Below are positions 46,829 to 55,456 of a DNA stretch of 64,000 nucleotides, in pieces (the first letter of the stretch is position 1; the number at the start of each line of letters is the position of its first letter). The stretch lies in the IMG/VR virus record IMGVR_UViG_3300044712_000557, positions 29,163-93,162 of that record; one strand, given 5' to 3'. The notes under the pieces are model-generated. The model saw only the letters and a list, made by a program, of their open reading frames with translations, did not search any database and was not told the origin of the DNA. Origin of the DNA: a virus. The translations under genes were made by a program, and so were the position numbers.

Positions 46829-47514
46829 GCGATTCCAAAGGGCAAGGTCGCGCCCCCGTTAAGGTGAAGGAAGATCGGCCACGACTTCGTCACCGTGTTG
46901 TATAGCCTGCGCTTCTTAATTACGACCTCATTCGTCCCTATCCCGATGTGGATCTGATTCAGCTCGCACTTGGTATCGATCCTAAGACCAAGCTCGGACG
47001 GCCCGTCTAGGAAAAGGCGAGTCCAGAAGCGCTCTGGAACCTCCCCGGTTGGCTCGGATACCAGGGCCGAGTCGCCCTTGATTGGGAACCTCTCCATCCC
47101 CCACTCGATCGCCTTGGCGATATCCTTCCCTAGGCCCGCGAGGGGGCTATTATTGATGTACTGCCAAGGAGAGGCCTCAGGGCCTCTTTTGGCGAAGTAG
47201 TCGGCCCTGCGGTCGTCCGGCCAGCAGTTCTTCGCTCCTGCGAGCGTTACGTGGCCCACAAGGGCATCCTTGGCGTGTTGCTGAAGCTCCTTTTTGGTCC
47301 CCAGGAGCACCTGATCCCAGGAGTCAATTACGAGCAGCAACCTGTCAGGGAAAAGCAGCCCAGCCTCTCTGGTGGCGATCAATTGTGAAAGCCATGAGAA
47401 AGACTTCAGCGGCATGTCGAAGCGCTCAATTCCGGCTTCTTTGAGCTGGTGTTCTAGGTAGGTCTGATAGCCAGCTTTGTGGCTATAGATAAGCACCACA
47501 AGGGGATCGATCAT
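46825..47514 (-). CDS. PLOD/GT25-like glycosyltransferase
   Basis: The 229-residue protein has LLLVIDSWDQVLLGTKKEL (the D-x-x-D site) near residue 60, HVTLAGAKNCWPDDRRADYF near 88-107, and PWQYINNSPLAGLGKDIAKAIEWG near 118. This pattern matches procollagen-type galactosyl- or glucosyltransferases and phage relatives. It probably uses a UDP-sugar. It is the first gene of the glycan operon, just after a terminator and a TATAAT box. Confidence 0.7.
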   Translation of the reverse strand: MIDPLVVLIYSHKAGYQTYLEHQLKEAGIERFDMPLKSFSWLSQLIATREAGLLFPDRLLLVIDSWDQVLLGTKKELQQHAKDALVGHVTLAGAKNCWPDDRRADYFAKRGPEASPWQYINNSPLAGLGKDIAKAIEWGMERFPIKGDSALVSEPTGEVPERFWTRLFLDGPSELGLRIDTKCELNQIHIGIGTNEVVIKKRRLYNTVTKSWPIFLHLNGGATLPFGIA

Positions 47515-47522
47515 AGGGGTCC

Positions 47523-47528
47523 ATTATA
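47523..47528 (-). promoter_or_regulatory. candidate -10 box for glycan operon
   Basis: The minus strand reads a perfect TATAAT 8 bases before ATG 47514, directly after the capsid-operon terminator. A -35 box is weak. If used, the transcript would be nearly leaderless. Confidence 0.4.
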
Positions 47529-47537
47529 GCGCACCCC

Positions 47538-47577
47538 AAAAATGAAAAGCCCCGAGAGGCAATGCCTCCCAGGGCTT
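47538..47577 (-). terminator. terminator of the capsid operon
   Basis: On the minus strand AAGCCC pairs with GGGCTT around a GAGGC-ATT-GCCTC hairpin, followed by TTTCATTTTT. It lies 27 bases past the decoration-protein stop. Confidence 0.85.
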
Positions 47578-47604
47578 AAGTGCTCGTTTACAGAGCACGG
47601 ATTC

Positions 47605-48033
47605 CTATAGGGCGCGGATGAAGACCTTCTTCGCTGCAGACGCCGGGGTCGTACCCGTTGCGAATGCCTCTGCCGCGTAGACGAATCCGCTCACTCCACC
47701 GGTTCCGTCTGCCGCACGGGCCAGATACTTGCCGGTCGAGGTGATCAGAACGTCTCCTGCTACGATTGCGGTGTTAGTCGTGTTGGTTACCTTCGCGTAG
47801 CTGTTGTATCCACCAACCTGTACCTTGCCGTACTGGCTGTCTGCGATAGCCTCGGCGACAATTCCCTTGAACAGGCTGAGGGTATTTGCCGCAGGAGCAG
47901 TAACGCGTACGCCATCCGGGGTCGCAGTGTCCCACGAAACCGAGTCGCCCGCTGCGAGGGCTCCACCGGAAACGTTGCGGACTACGGAGAAGAGAGAGTC
48001 GTCGTCTTCACGCTGGAATGCGCTGAAAATCAT
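47605..48033 (-). CDS. capsid decoration/stabilisation protein
   Basis: The 142-residue protein is glycine- and threonine-rich with beta strands (SLFSVVRNVSGGALAAGDSV, FKGIVAEAIADSQYGKVQVGG). This matches the DUF2190-like or lambda gpD-like decoration proteins that bind the capsid outside. Position right after the major capsid gene supports it. A terminator follows. Confidence 0.8.
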   Translation of the reverse strand: MIFSAFQREDDDSLFSVVRNVSGGALAAGDSVSWDTATPDGVRVTAPAANTLSLFKGIVAEAIADSQYGKVQVGGYNSYAKVTNTTNTAIVAGDVLITSTGKYLARAADGTGGVSGFVYAAEAFATGTTPASAAKKVFIRAL

Positions 48034-48091
48034 GGTATGTCTCCTTGCTAAGACTCAGTCGCCCTATGCGGCCTATCTCAGCGTCAGTCAG

Positions 48092-48124
48092 CAGGGGGGC
48101 TCAGCACTATTGCCTACCCCCCTG
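48092..48124 (-). terminator. hairpin between capsid and decoration genes
   Basis: CAGGGGGG pairs with CCCCCCTG with a 17-base loop. No T run follows on the minus strand, so it probably attenuates or marks mRNA processing to set the capsid-to-decoration ratio. Confidence 0.5.
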
Positions 48125-48130
48125 ATTCGA

Positions 48131-49195
48131 TTACGAGGTCACGTCGTTCTTGAATCCACCCAGAACGCCGTGCTTGTCGCGGCGGCTCATCCAGTGGCAA
48201 CCGTACCACTGAATGATCGAGGACTCGCCGGCTCCGTTAGGAGCACGCACGAACTCGCCAGGGGTGAAGTCCGCACCGCTGTACACGGTTACTCCCATGT
48301 ACTTGGTGTTTGCCGCGAACAGCGTCGAGTACAGACCATCACTGATGGTCGTGCTGCCAGCCTTCACGTCAGGAACGAACTGGTCGAAGACGAGCGGGCT
48401 GCCGTTCAGGCGGATAGCCTTCCACGGGAAGCCAACCTCTTCGTAGTCCACAAAGCGGAGTAGTGCGCGAAGAGCAGCCGAGATCTGCTCGTAGCCCTTA
48501 AGGTCAGCTACGAAGAGGTCGGGGCCTGGGCCTGCGCTCTGGGAGCACAGATTGATGAGGTGGTCGATCTCCTTGAGGATGCCCGCAAAGGTCGTTGCCG
48601 CGCCAGTGATCGTCTGGTTCTTCCACCACGTATTGACCGCTGGGTCGATGCTTCCAACCGAACCGGTCGACGGAGCGTACTTGATCATGAGAGGGATCGG
48701 CTCGATGAAGGTGCTGCCGTTCACTGCGCTGGTACGAGCGGTCGTAATGGAAGCGCCGTCAGTTGCGCCCTGTCCCTGCATCAGCCAGCGGCCGAAGCGG
48801 TCCTCAAGACCAGACATAGCCTGCTCAGTCTTGCTCTTGAGTAGGTCGAGAGCCGCGCCCTTGTTCTGTGCGCGCTCGAAATCTCCGATGGTCACGCTGG
48901 ATGCCATACGAGCCCAGTCGAAGAACGCAGGAGTCTGACCGTCAGTCGGCGTGATGTCGACCTGTCCAACACCGTTTGCGCCGAAGGTGTCGACCGGGGC
49001 GAATTCATACATGAGAGGAACGCGGTAGCGATCCCCAAGCTGCGAAACCGTCTTCCAGTTTCCGCTCTTCTTGTACTTGAAGTAGAACGGATTCGCGGTC
49101 GTGATCTGGTTCTGGATCACTGGGCGAATCTTGTCCAGTAGGGCCGTGAGGCGCGCGTTGTACGTGCGGCTCGTTGTGACCGGAACTCCAGCCAT
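48131..49195 (-). CDS. major capsid protein (HK97 fold expected)
   Basis: ATG 49195 has GGAGAC 8 bases upstream; the longer frame from TTG 49210 is rejected. The 354-residue protein has an N-terminal arm, FDWARMASSVTIGDFERAQN, a central LKEIDHLINLC, PDLFVADLKGYEQISAALRALLRFV, and a late YSGADFTPGEFVRAPN. This matches podovirus-type HK97-fold capsid proteins. Its own promoter and a structured leader precede it. Confidence 0.88.
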   Translation of the reverse strand: MAGVPVTTSRTYNARLTALLDKIRPVIQNQITTANPFYFKYKKSGNWKTVSQLGDRYRVPLMYEFAPVDTFGANGVGQVDITPTDGQTPAFFDWARMASSVTIGDFERAQNKGAALDLLKSKTEQAMSGLEDRFGRWLMQGQGATDGASITTARTSAVNGSTFIEPIPLMIKYAPSTGSVGSIDPAVNTWWKNQTITGAATTFAGILKEIDHLINLCSQSAGPGPDLFVADLKGYEQISAALRALLRFVDYEEVGFPWKAIRLNGSPLVFDQFVPDVKAGSTTISDGLYSTLFAANTKYMGVTVYSGADFTPGEFVRAPNGAGESSIIQWYGCHWMSRRDKHGVLGGFKNDVTS

Positions 49196-49463
49196 AGTTT
49201 TCGTCTCCAAGATGGACTTTCGTCCATCAATTAAGTAGTTGCTACAGGTATCAGTGAGCCATCTGCCTTGGGCTTCCTGTGGCAGCCAATGCAGAGGAAG
49301 GCTATGCGCCTTATTGGCCTCGCTGCGTGTCGTCCTGCGAGCTGGCTACTTGGCTGTGTCCGTCTGACTGTATTGTGGGCAGTGTCTTTGTGTCGCCCTA
49401 TCAGCCAGCTACTGTGTCGCCTTCGCTGTCGCGGGACCGTGCATCACGAACCCGTAACTACAG

Positions 49464-49492
49464 AGTACTACACGAACATATAGAGATGTCAA
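49464..49492 (-). promoter_or_regulatory. candidate sigma70 promoter for capsid operon
   Basis: On the minus strand TTGACA (49492-49487) is a perfect -35. After a 17-base spacer lies AGTACT (49469-49464), a weak -10. It sits just after the scaffold terminator. Confidence 0.5.
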
Positions 49493-49502
49493 GCTTCTCA
49501 CT

Positions 49503-49534
49503 CAAAATGAAAAAGGCCACCCGCTAGGGTGGCC
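49503..49534 (-). terminator. rho-independent terminator after scaffold gene
   Basis: On the minus strand GGCCACC-CTAGC-GGGTGGCC (7-8 bp) is followed by TTTTTCATTTTG. Confidence 0.88.
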
Positions 49535-49553
49535 CATTGAAAGGGAGAACTAC

Positions 49554-50591
49554 TTAGCGCTCGTTCTCCATTTCCTCCATGGCGATGTCTAGGGCCTCGC
49601 TGATGTTCTTAGCCTCAGCAACACGCGAAACCTTCTTGACTGATCCACCACGGCCGGAAACGCCCGTAGGCTCCCTGTCACGACGGTTGGCCTCGATCTT
49701 GGTTACTAATTTCTTAGTAGCAGTCGTAGCCGCGCCACGAGACGCAGCGCGAGCCCTACGAGCCATCACCACGTCATAGAGCGTGTCTAGATACTCACTA
49801 GGAGTCAGCTCGCCAGGAACGATCTTCCCCGACTGGCCAAGAGCTACGATCTCCCTCTCGACCTCAGGGGTAAGATCCTTGTGGCGAGCCTTGAACTGAG
49901 CCTCCTCGTTAGCCATCCTTGCCGCTTCCGCCTGCGAGGTTACCTGACCCAGTGTCTGTTCAAGGGGTGCTACGCGAGGGCCAATACGTGCCTCGGCCCA
50001 CTTGTCGAAGACTGCACGAACCTTCGGCCCAATCTGCGGGCCAAAGAGGGCTTCAAGCTCTACGCCTGGGTCAGAGGCTGCCGGGGCTGCGGCAGGGGCG
50101 GCTGGAGTTGCAGCGGCGGGCACTACGGTCAGCCCAACAGACTTGGCGATAGCCTCAGCTACGCCCTTGGGGTCACGACGATAGGCAATGCCAAGCTGTA
50201 CGAGCTGGTTATGCTCCTGAGTCTTCGCGGAATAGCCGCGCATGAGAGACTTGCGCAGCTTATTGAGGGCCGGATCAGCCTTGATGGCCTCGATCTCTTC
50301 TGCCGTTAGTGTGTCGAATACGTCAGGCTCTGCGTCGGCCTTCTGACCATCCGTCTTTTCGGCGTCAGGATCATCGCCTACGACATCTCCAGTATGATCA
50401 CGCTCCTGCTCGCCATCTTCGGACTCGGCTTCTTCCTCTTCGGGCTCTTCAGCTTCGTCTTCGTCCAGCAGTGTCCCTTCGGACTCCTCGGAAGACTCCT
50501 CTTGCGTCTCTTCCACGTCCTCAGTGAGATCTACGTCGTCTTCCGATACAGAGTTGATCGCATCGGCAATCGTCTTCGGCGTCTCTACCAC
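49554..50591 (-). CDS. capsid scaffolding protein
   Basis: The 345-residue protein has a very acidic N-terminus (residues 15-90, EDVEETQEESSEESEG and similar), a central helical region (FDTLTAEEIEAIKADPALN), an Ala/Pro linker near 155-170, and helical, basic C-terminal segments. This is the classic profile of podovirus scaffolds, which guide capsid assembly and then leave. The basic C-terminus probably binds the capsid protein. It lies directly upstream of the capsid gene. Confidence 0.85.
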   Translation of the reverse strand: MVETPKTIADAINSVSEDDVDLTEDVEETQEESSEESEGTLLDEDEAEEPEEEEAESEDGEQERDHTGDVVGDDPDAEKTDGQKADAEPDVFDTLTAEEIEAIKADPALNKLRKSLMRGYSAKTQEHNQLVQLGIAYRRDPKGVAEAIAKSVGLTVVPAAATPAAPAAAPAASDPGVELEALFGPQIGPKVRAVFDKWAEARIGPRVAPLEQTLGQVTSQAEAARMANEEAQFKARHKDLTPEVEREIVALGQSGKIVPGELTPSEYLDTLYDVVMARRARAASRGAATTATKKLVTKIEANRRDREPTGVSGRGGSVKKVSRVAEAKNISEALDIAMEEMENER

Positions 50592-50600
50592 AAGGCCTCC

Positions 50601-51659
50601 TTAAAAGTAGCTCGGCTTCTTGCGTGCCGGGCTACCGAACTGATTAGTCATCATACCAGCAAGGGGTGTGACGCCTGCTGGATTTGCGTATCCGAAATTG
50701 CGCTTAGTAGCTGGGCCTCCGACATGCGCGCCCCCAGAGCGAGAGGCAACATTTCCAGCCGTCACGCCACCAACCTGAGTAGGGGCACCAGCGGAAGGGT
50801 CTACGGCTGCGGCAGGGGCCGGGGCTGCGGCCACCGGCTCAGCATTCTTCTGGCTAGCGTCAAATCCTCCAAAGGTGTCCTTGTTTTGACCCCACCATAG
50901 TCCACCACCACTTAGGGACTGAGCCTGACGATCACTCTTCGTGGCGTCCAGATTAGCCCCAGCTCCACCTGGGCGCATATCGTTCCCTAGAGCGAAGATG
51001 TTGTTCTGATAGGTGCTTGGATCTTGCCCCGTGTTGAACTGCCCAATCAGCATGTCCTGTAGGGGATTGCCAGTCATAGTCAACTGGTTGCCATTCGTTA
51101 CTGGCTTAGCTGGATCGGCCTGACCCTGCCCTTCGGTTCCACCACTATTCGGACCCTTGGGTAGGTTCTCCTCCCCAGGTCCATTGGGAACACACTTGCC
51201 GGGAGTGCCTACGACATGCATCCCATCAGGGCAGTCGTCTGGCTTCTCGGCACACTGGCCATTCCTGCCCTTGTACGGGAAGTCTGGCGGGCAGCCCGGC
51301 ATACGATCCTTCTCCCAGGCGCGGTACTGGTTGACGGCGTTCTCTGCGCTCTGGCCCAGGGGGCCACCGTCACCCCAGATCGTTCCTTTGTCTCCACCCT
51401 GCGCCTGCCAGTCATGCTGCACGCCATACAAGGCATTACGCACGATTCCTGCCGCCTTGGATGGCTCCTCGCCATCAGCGATAAGGCGGTTGTACTCCTG
51501 CGTGGCCTTAGGGTCAGTAAAGGGAGAAGACTGCTGCGGTTGAGGAGCAGGCGCTCCACCACCAGACTGAGGAGACTGCTGCTGATCGACCATCCAGTTA
51601 GCGTATGATCCCCCTGGACGTCCTTGCGCCTTCCATTCCTCGTAACTGTCAACAGCCAT
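50601..51659 (-). CDS. Gly/Gln-rich virion-associated protein with Cys module
   Basis: The 352-residue protein begins VDSYEEWKAQGRPGGSYANWM. Near residues 125-165 is a six-cysteine module (CPPDFPYKG, CAEK, CPDGMHVV, CVPNG), like a small disulphide- or sugar-binding domain. The rest is low complexity (Gly, Pro, Gln, Asn). It lies between the scaffold and the zincin-like gene. The function is unknown; a minor virion component is likely. Confidence 0.55.
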   Translation of the reverse strand: MAVDSYEEWKAQGRPGGSYANWMVDQQQSPQSGGGAPAPQPQQSSPFTDPKATQEYNRLIADGEEPSKAAGIVRNALYGVQHDWQAQGGDKGTIWGDGGPLGQSAENAVNQYRAWEKDRMPGCPPDFPYKGRNGQCAEKPDDCPDGMHVVGTPGKCVPNGPGEENLPKGPNSGGTEGQGQADPAKPVTNGNQLTMTGNPLQDMLIGQFNTGQDPSTYQNNIFALGNDMRPGGAGANLDATKSDRQAQSLSGGGLWWGQNKDTFGGFDASQKNAEPVAAAPAPAAAVDPSAGAPTQVGGVTAGNVASRSGGAHVGGPATKRNFGYANPAGVTPLAGMMTNQFGSPARKKPSYF

Positions 51660-51662
51660 GGG

Positions 51663-51959
51663 CTACTCCTCTTCGCCTTCAATGATGGCGTTACCTAGCA
51701 ACTTTAACCAGCGAGCCTTTTCTTTCCATCCCATCTTCTTCATTCTAACCTTGGTGTAATCGCGAACCATCTGCTCTGTCCAGTCTGGATGGTTTACGTG
51801 AGTGACCTCGTGAATAAGGGTGTCTAGGATAGCGCTGCTCCTTGGATCCAGCCTGACCGTACGGCCACTTGCTGTTCCGTGTAGATACCCACCAGATTCC
51901 CTAACAGCCTTGTCTCTCAGAAAAAGGGGCGCGAAGATGATACGAATAGCTGGCTTCAA
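51663..51959 (-). CDS. small zincin metallopeptidase-like protein
   Basis: The 98-residue protein has LDTLIHEVTHVNHPDWTEQ, an H-E-x-x-H-x-x-H zinc site near residues 50-57, as in SprT-like and other minimal zincins. It might process virion proteins or act as a host-directed protease. It has no signal peptide. It lies between secreted proteins and the structural genes. Confidence 0.7.
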   Translation of the reverse strand: MKPAIRIIFAPLFLRDKAVRESGGYLHGTASGRTVRLDPRSSAILDTLIHEVTHVNHPDWTEQMVRDYTKVRMKKMGWKEKARWLKLLGNAIIEGEEE

Positions 51960-51969
51960 TCATAAGCTC

Positions 51970-52446
51970 CTACTGTGCTACCTCTGACCATGCGTGGCTA
52001 AATGATTCTGCCTGAGGCCCGTATCCGATAGCCCGCTCGTAGATCTTGTTGGTATGCTTCATCCTGTACAAGACGGCATAACCCCTTCCTCCTGGACCAT
52101 CATAGCTGGTGACAGCCATACACACAGGAGCCTGAGCCCCTAAAGTGATCCCTCTATCGGCGAAGCGATGATTTCCCTGGGCAACACCACACTGGTCTTT
52201 TCTCCCGGCATCAGCTTGAGCGTTGTTGCACGAGTTTGGGTTGGCGGTATTGTTACATGGAGTGTCACACGACCAAGCCGTGGCGCAGTCCTCGCCTGCA
52301 GCAAGGCATGAGGCCATTGCTGTATCGATAGCGGACTGCTTGGTCGCCACCCAAGCATCAGCCTCTCCCTGAGCGGCCACTAACGTCAAAGCCAATAGTG
52401 GAGGCGCCAGAAGTAGCGACACTAACAGCAGTAATGCCTTCTTCAT
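51970..52446 (-). CDS. secreted Cys-rich protein
   Basis: ATG 52446 overlaps the LamG gene stop (ATGA) and begins a signal peptide (KKALLLLVSLLLAPPLLALTLVAA). The mature part of about 130 residues has six or more cysteines (CLAAGEDCATAWSCDTPCNN) and ends RAIGYGPQAESFSHAWSE. The frame upstream of this start is rejected. It is exported; the function is unknown. Translational coupling suggests it works with the LamG protein. Confidence 0.65.
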   Translation of the reverse strand: MKKALLLLVSLLLAPPLLALTLVAAQGEADAWVATKQSAIDTAMASCLAAGEDCATAWSCDTPCNNTANPNSCNNAQADAGRKDQCGVAQGNHRFADRGITLGAQAPVCMAVTSYDGPGGRGYAVLYRMKHTNKIYERAIGYGPQAESFSHAWSEVAQ

Positions 52447-55058
52447 CTCACCACCACCTTCTGCGAAGGGAAAAGGTACGAAGGCACGTAGACCCCAGTC
52501 TTCAACCAGATCGAGTACTGTTTGGATTCGAGGCTCTTGTCGGCCCACTGGCGCTGTGGGGTGAACAGGTCGGCGAGCGCGGTGTAGGGCCAGGGCATCC
52601 CTGCGCCTGCGTTGTAGAGGGCGGTGCGCTCGTTGGCTGTGAGGAGACGGGACCACACCGCAATCGAGTCGATGTTCGCGTTGACTCCAGCAAAGATCGG
52701 GCTGCTATAGAACTTGGCACCAACAGACGTATCCCGAACGTCCACCACGGCAGAGTCGGTTCCTGCCACATTGTTTACTGTGATAGACGCCTTACGGGAA
52801 GCTGTGCTGTATCTTCCGCACGTGAGGTACCAAGTGTTCGCTGATGTCCCAGTCTTGACCGCATTCTGTAGCGCCGAGCTATCACCAACAAACATGGACT
52901 GAGTACCGTCAACTCCATAGATGGCGAACACGGTACTTGCTGTCCATGTCGCGTACAGGGAGATGACTGGTGTGTGATAGACACCGGACACCGTTGGAGA
53001 CAGCGACCACCCGCACGCCTCAACGTCCGCCAGCTCAAATCCCAGGCTCCCCGCAGACACGAATGAGGTTGGCCCAGTGGTGGAGATAACGGCAGACAAC
53101 CCCATACCGTTCTCGACCAGCCCTGCCGTTCTGCCCGGTGCGTTGACCGCAGTGAGGTCGCAGGCAGAAGACGAGGTCACGTTGACCTTATTCGTCCATG
53201 TGGGGTAGGTGGTGCCGTTGACCTTCACTTCAATGGGGTTTGGAGAAGTCCCATCGTTGATCGAGGTGTCCACTACGTAGGGTGACGCCGAGGCCGTAGC
53301 TGCGCTCGTGTAGAAGACGGAGCCGTTCTTGAGGTAGGTGACAGTCCCATCCGAGGCCACATTGATCTTGAAGACATCTCCTGCCGCATAGACATTCCCA
53401 TCGGAACCGGTTCCGAACTTCGGCAAGTTGCTCTCGTACACGATGAAGTTCTTTCCGACACTATTGGGCTCGAAGTAGATCCCGTATTCGATCTCAGCGA
53501 CACCCTGATCCGAGTCCACGTCGTTCAAGCCATAAACGCTGTAGTGCCCAGTGTCGGCAGGAAGATAGAACTCCACGTATTGCCCACGGGAAACGGTTTG
53601 CGCGGAAGATGCACCCGCGTTATACGCTGCCCCCCCAATTGACTTCGCGAGCACCTGATCCGCGTAGCACGCACTCCGCGAATCCACAGCCCTCGTCCCG
53701 CTCTCCTCCCCCATGTCCCAGCACGCAGTCGGCGTGGGAAGGCCAGAGGATGCGACAGCGGCGCAGCTCATGCCCTTGCCGGAGTTGTAGAGGGTGGTGA
53801 TCTGATCAGCAGAAAGTCCTTGAGGGAACAGCATCCCCGTACTCACGATGTTGTCGCCGGGAATTGTTAGGCCGTCTGTAGTTGTTCCAAATGCAATGCC
53901 CGTAGCCTTGTCAGGCTTTGCCGAGCACACAGAGCCCGTCTCTGCCCCTCCGTTGCTGCTGACATATAGAGTGCCCCCCGCTCCACCGACCGCTGGGTTG
54001 TATCTCATCGTAAGCATGTAGCGCCCACCGGCCACCATCCCCGTCACGGCCGAAATCGAGCACTTAGGCGTTCCGCCTCCTGTGTGTGCTCGTCCATACA
54101 CTTGTGCCGCGTCCCGGTAGAAATCCCATCCACCCACGGCGCCTGTCTTCCCGGTAGCAATGAACTTCGTCCCTGCCGCAACAGATGGGGGGGAGTACCA
54201 GTACGCGACCGTGAAGGGAGAAGTGAAATCCACCTTCAATGGTTCGGCGCTTGTGTTGACGACATACTTCGGTCCGGCAGCCTCCGTCAGTAACGCATAG
54301 CTCCCCGCCCCGCCACCGACACCGGGGGAATTGACCGCTGTCAGGTCGCACGCGCTCGCCTGCGAGACGTTGACGAGGTTGGTCCACGTCGGCGAGGGCG
54401 CGAGTCCGGCGGTGCCGTTGATCGCCGCCACAAGCGACTGCCCCGCGTTGGAGTTGAGCGACATGTCCACCACGTAGCGCGCCCCAGCCGCAACGGTGAC
54501 CGCGCTCGTATAGCGCAGCGTCCCGTTCTGCGTGTATGTCACGGCCCCGTTCGCGTCGATCGAGATGCGCAGTCGATCGTTGACCGCAGATGTCAGATCG
54601 CCGCCCTTCTGGACACCCAGCTCGAAAGTACGCAGCGCAACGCCGCCAACAAGCGGGGAGTACCAACCGAAGTTGACCGTCGTGTAGTTTTGATCGGAGT
54701 CCGTCAGGGACAGCCCCATCAGGCGCTCGCCAGTGAGCGACGTCGGGATGAGGAACTCGACGTAATCCCCGCGACCCACAGTCTCGACACTGGAGGCACC
54801 GGCGGCCCACGAACCACCTCCAGTACGATTGAAGAACGTCACCGCCTTGCAACTCCCCGCCGTTACGTACCTCGTTCCGCTCAGCTCGTTCAGGGACCAG
54901 TTGGCAACGAGGCCATCTTGCAACGATGGATAGCCATAGCGAATCCTATTCTCACTCGTTCCAATCCTAGATGGAGCTGTGCTAGTAGGTCCATAGCTCC
55001 TGATCTGAGGCAAGAATAGAATCGGAAGAAGCATCAATGCAAAAGCGTAACGTCGCAT
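52443..55058 (-). CDS. secreted LamG-type protein with duplicated modules
   Basis: The 871-residue protein has a signal peptide (RRYAFALMLLPILFLPQIRS) and concanavalin-like LamG domains (for example LVANWSLNELSGTR, and FTVAYWYSPPSVAAGTKF). A module with SSVETVGRGDYVEFLIP, TYTQNGTLRYTSAV, WTNLVNVSQASACDLTAVN recurs as SSAQTVSRGQYVEFYLP, TYLKNGSVFYTSAA, WTNKVNVTSSSACDLTAVN. It should bind carbohydrate outside the cytoplasm. A stretch of about 53600-54850 is clearly more GC-rich than its surroundings, which suggests mosaic origin. Confidence 0.7.
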   Translation of the reverse strand: MRRYAFALMLLPILFLPQIRSYGPTSTAPSRIGTSENRIRYGYPSLQDGLVANWSLNELSGTRYVTAGSCKAVTFFNRTGGGSWAAGASSVETVGRGDYVEFLIPTSLTGERLMGLSLTDSDQNYTTVNFGWYSPLVGGVALRTFELGVQKGGDLTSAVNDRLRISIDANGAVTYTQNGTLRYTSAVTVAAGARYVVDMSLNSNAGQSLVAAINGTAGLAPSPTWTNLVNVSQASACDLTAVNSPGVGGGAGSYALLTEAAGPKYVVNTSAEPLKVDFTSPFTVAYWYSPPSVAAGTKFIATGKTGAVGGWDFYRDAAQVYGRAHTGGGTPKCSISAVTGMVAGGRYMLTMRYNPAVGGAGGTLYVSSNGGAETGSVCSAKPDKATGIAFGTTTDGLTIPGDNIVSTGMLFPQGLSADQITTLYNSGKGMSCAAVASSGLPTPTACWDMGEESGTRAVDSRSACYADQVLAKSIGGAAYNAGASSAQTVSRGQYVEFYLPADTGHYSVYGLNDVDSDQGVAEIEYGIYFEPNSVGKNFIVYESNLPKFGTGSDGNVYAAGDVFKINVASDGTVTYLKNGSVFYTSAATASASPYVVDTSINDGTSPNPIEVKVNGTTYPTWTNKVNVTSSSACDLTAVNAPGRTAGLVENGMGLSAVISTTGPTSFVSAGSLGFELADVEACGWSLSPTVSGVYHTPVISLYATWTASTVFAIYGVDGTQSMFVGDSSALQNAVKTGTSANTWYLTCGRYSTASRKASITVNNVAGTDSAVVDVRDTSVGAKFYSSPIFAGVNANIDSIAVWSRLLTANERTALYNAGAGMPWPYTALADLFTPQRQWADKSLESKQYSIWLKTGVYVPSYLFPSQKVVVR

Positions 55059-55456
55059 TATTCACCCCTGATCGCGTGTACTGTGTTCGATGTTGCTACG
55101 GACATCTGTACTCCAAAGGCGATATATCTGAGCACGGTCGCCATTGTATGAAGTCCGTGGCGACGAAGCTCATACTCGATGATTGCTATTGTGCTGGCCA
55201 TGCCTAACTTTAGGGCCACCCGCGCTTCAGAATCCCATCCTCCAGGATTGCCCTCATAGCACGTTGGGCACCACTTGATAGCAGCGGACGTCGAAAGTAA
55301 ATCGGCGCTGATTCCAATTCCTAAGAAGGTCAAGTCAAGAGCAATGCCGTCAGCTACTTTCTTGATCTCAGCGTGCTCTGCCTCATGCTTAGCGATCCAG
55401 TCCGTTGGTGGAGGAGGGCCAGCAAGAGTAGCCGCCAAAAGCAGTACAGCTAGCAT
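55058..55456 (-). CDS. membrane/exported protein, unknown function
   Basis: The 132-residue protein has a short hydrophobic start (LAVLLLAATLAGPPPP), then a helical region KHEAEHAEIKKVADGIALDLTFLG, a CPTC motif near 63 and a second hydrophobic region (ALKLGMASTIAIIEYELRRH). ATG 55456 overlaps the upstream stop. No family is recognised. Confidence 0.6.
   Translation of the reverse strand: MLAVLLLAATLAGPPPPTDWIAKHEAEHAEIKKVADGIALDLTFLGIGISADLLSTSAAIKWCPTCYEGNPGGWDSEARVALKLGMASTIAIIEYELRRHGLHTMATVLRYIAFGVQMSVATSNTVHAIRGE

Larger units (their letters stand above)
49196..49553 (-). other. intergenic region: terminator, promoter and structured capsid leader
   Basis: This 358-base gap holds the scaffold-operon terminator, a sigma70-like promoter and an mRNA leader of about 260 bases for the capsid gene. 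The leader contains AGCTGGCT (49340-49347) pairing with AGCCAGCT (49403-49410), enclosing a GGGC/GCCC hairpin. No open frame is convincing. Confidence 0.6.

Noticed and set aside
52443-52656. N-terminal extension of the 158-residue secreted protein (starting at 52656)
   Set aside because: The signal peptide begins at ATG 52446, which overlaps the upstream stop; the extension is Arg/Pro-rich shadow coding of the LamG gene.
54064-54852. 262-residue minus-strand frame within the LamG gene
   Set aside because: It is a shifted shadow caused by high GC, Arg/Cys-rich and without a domain, while the main frame has LamG motifs.
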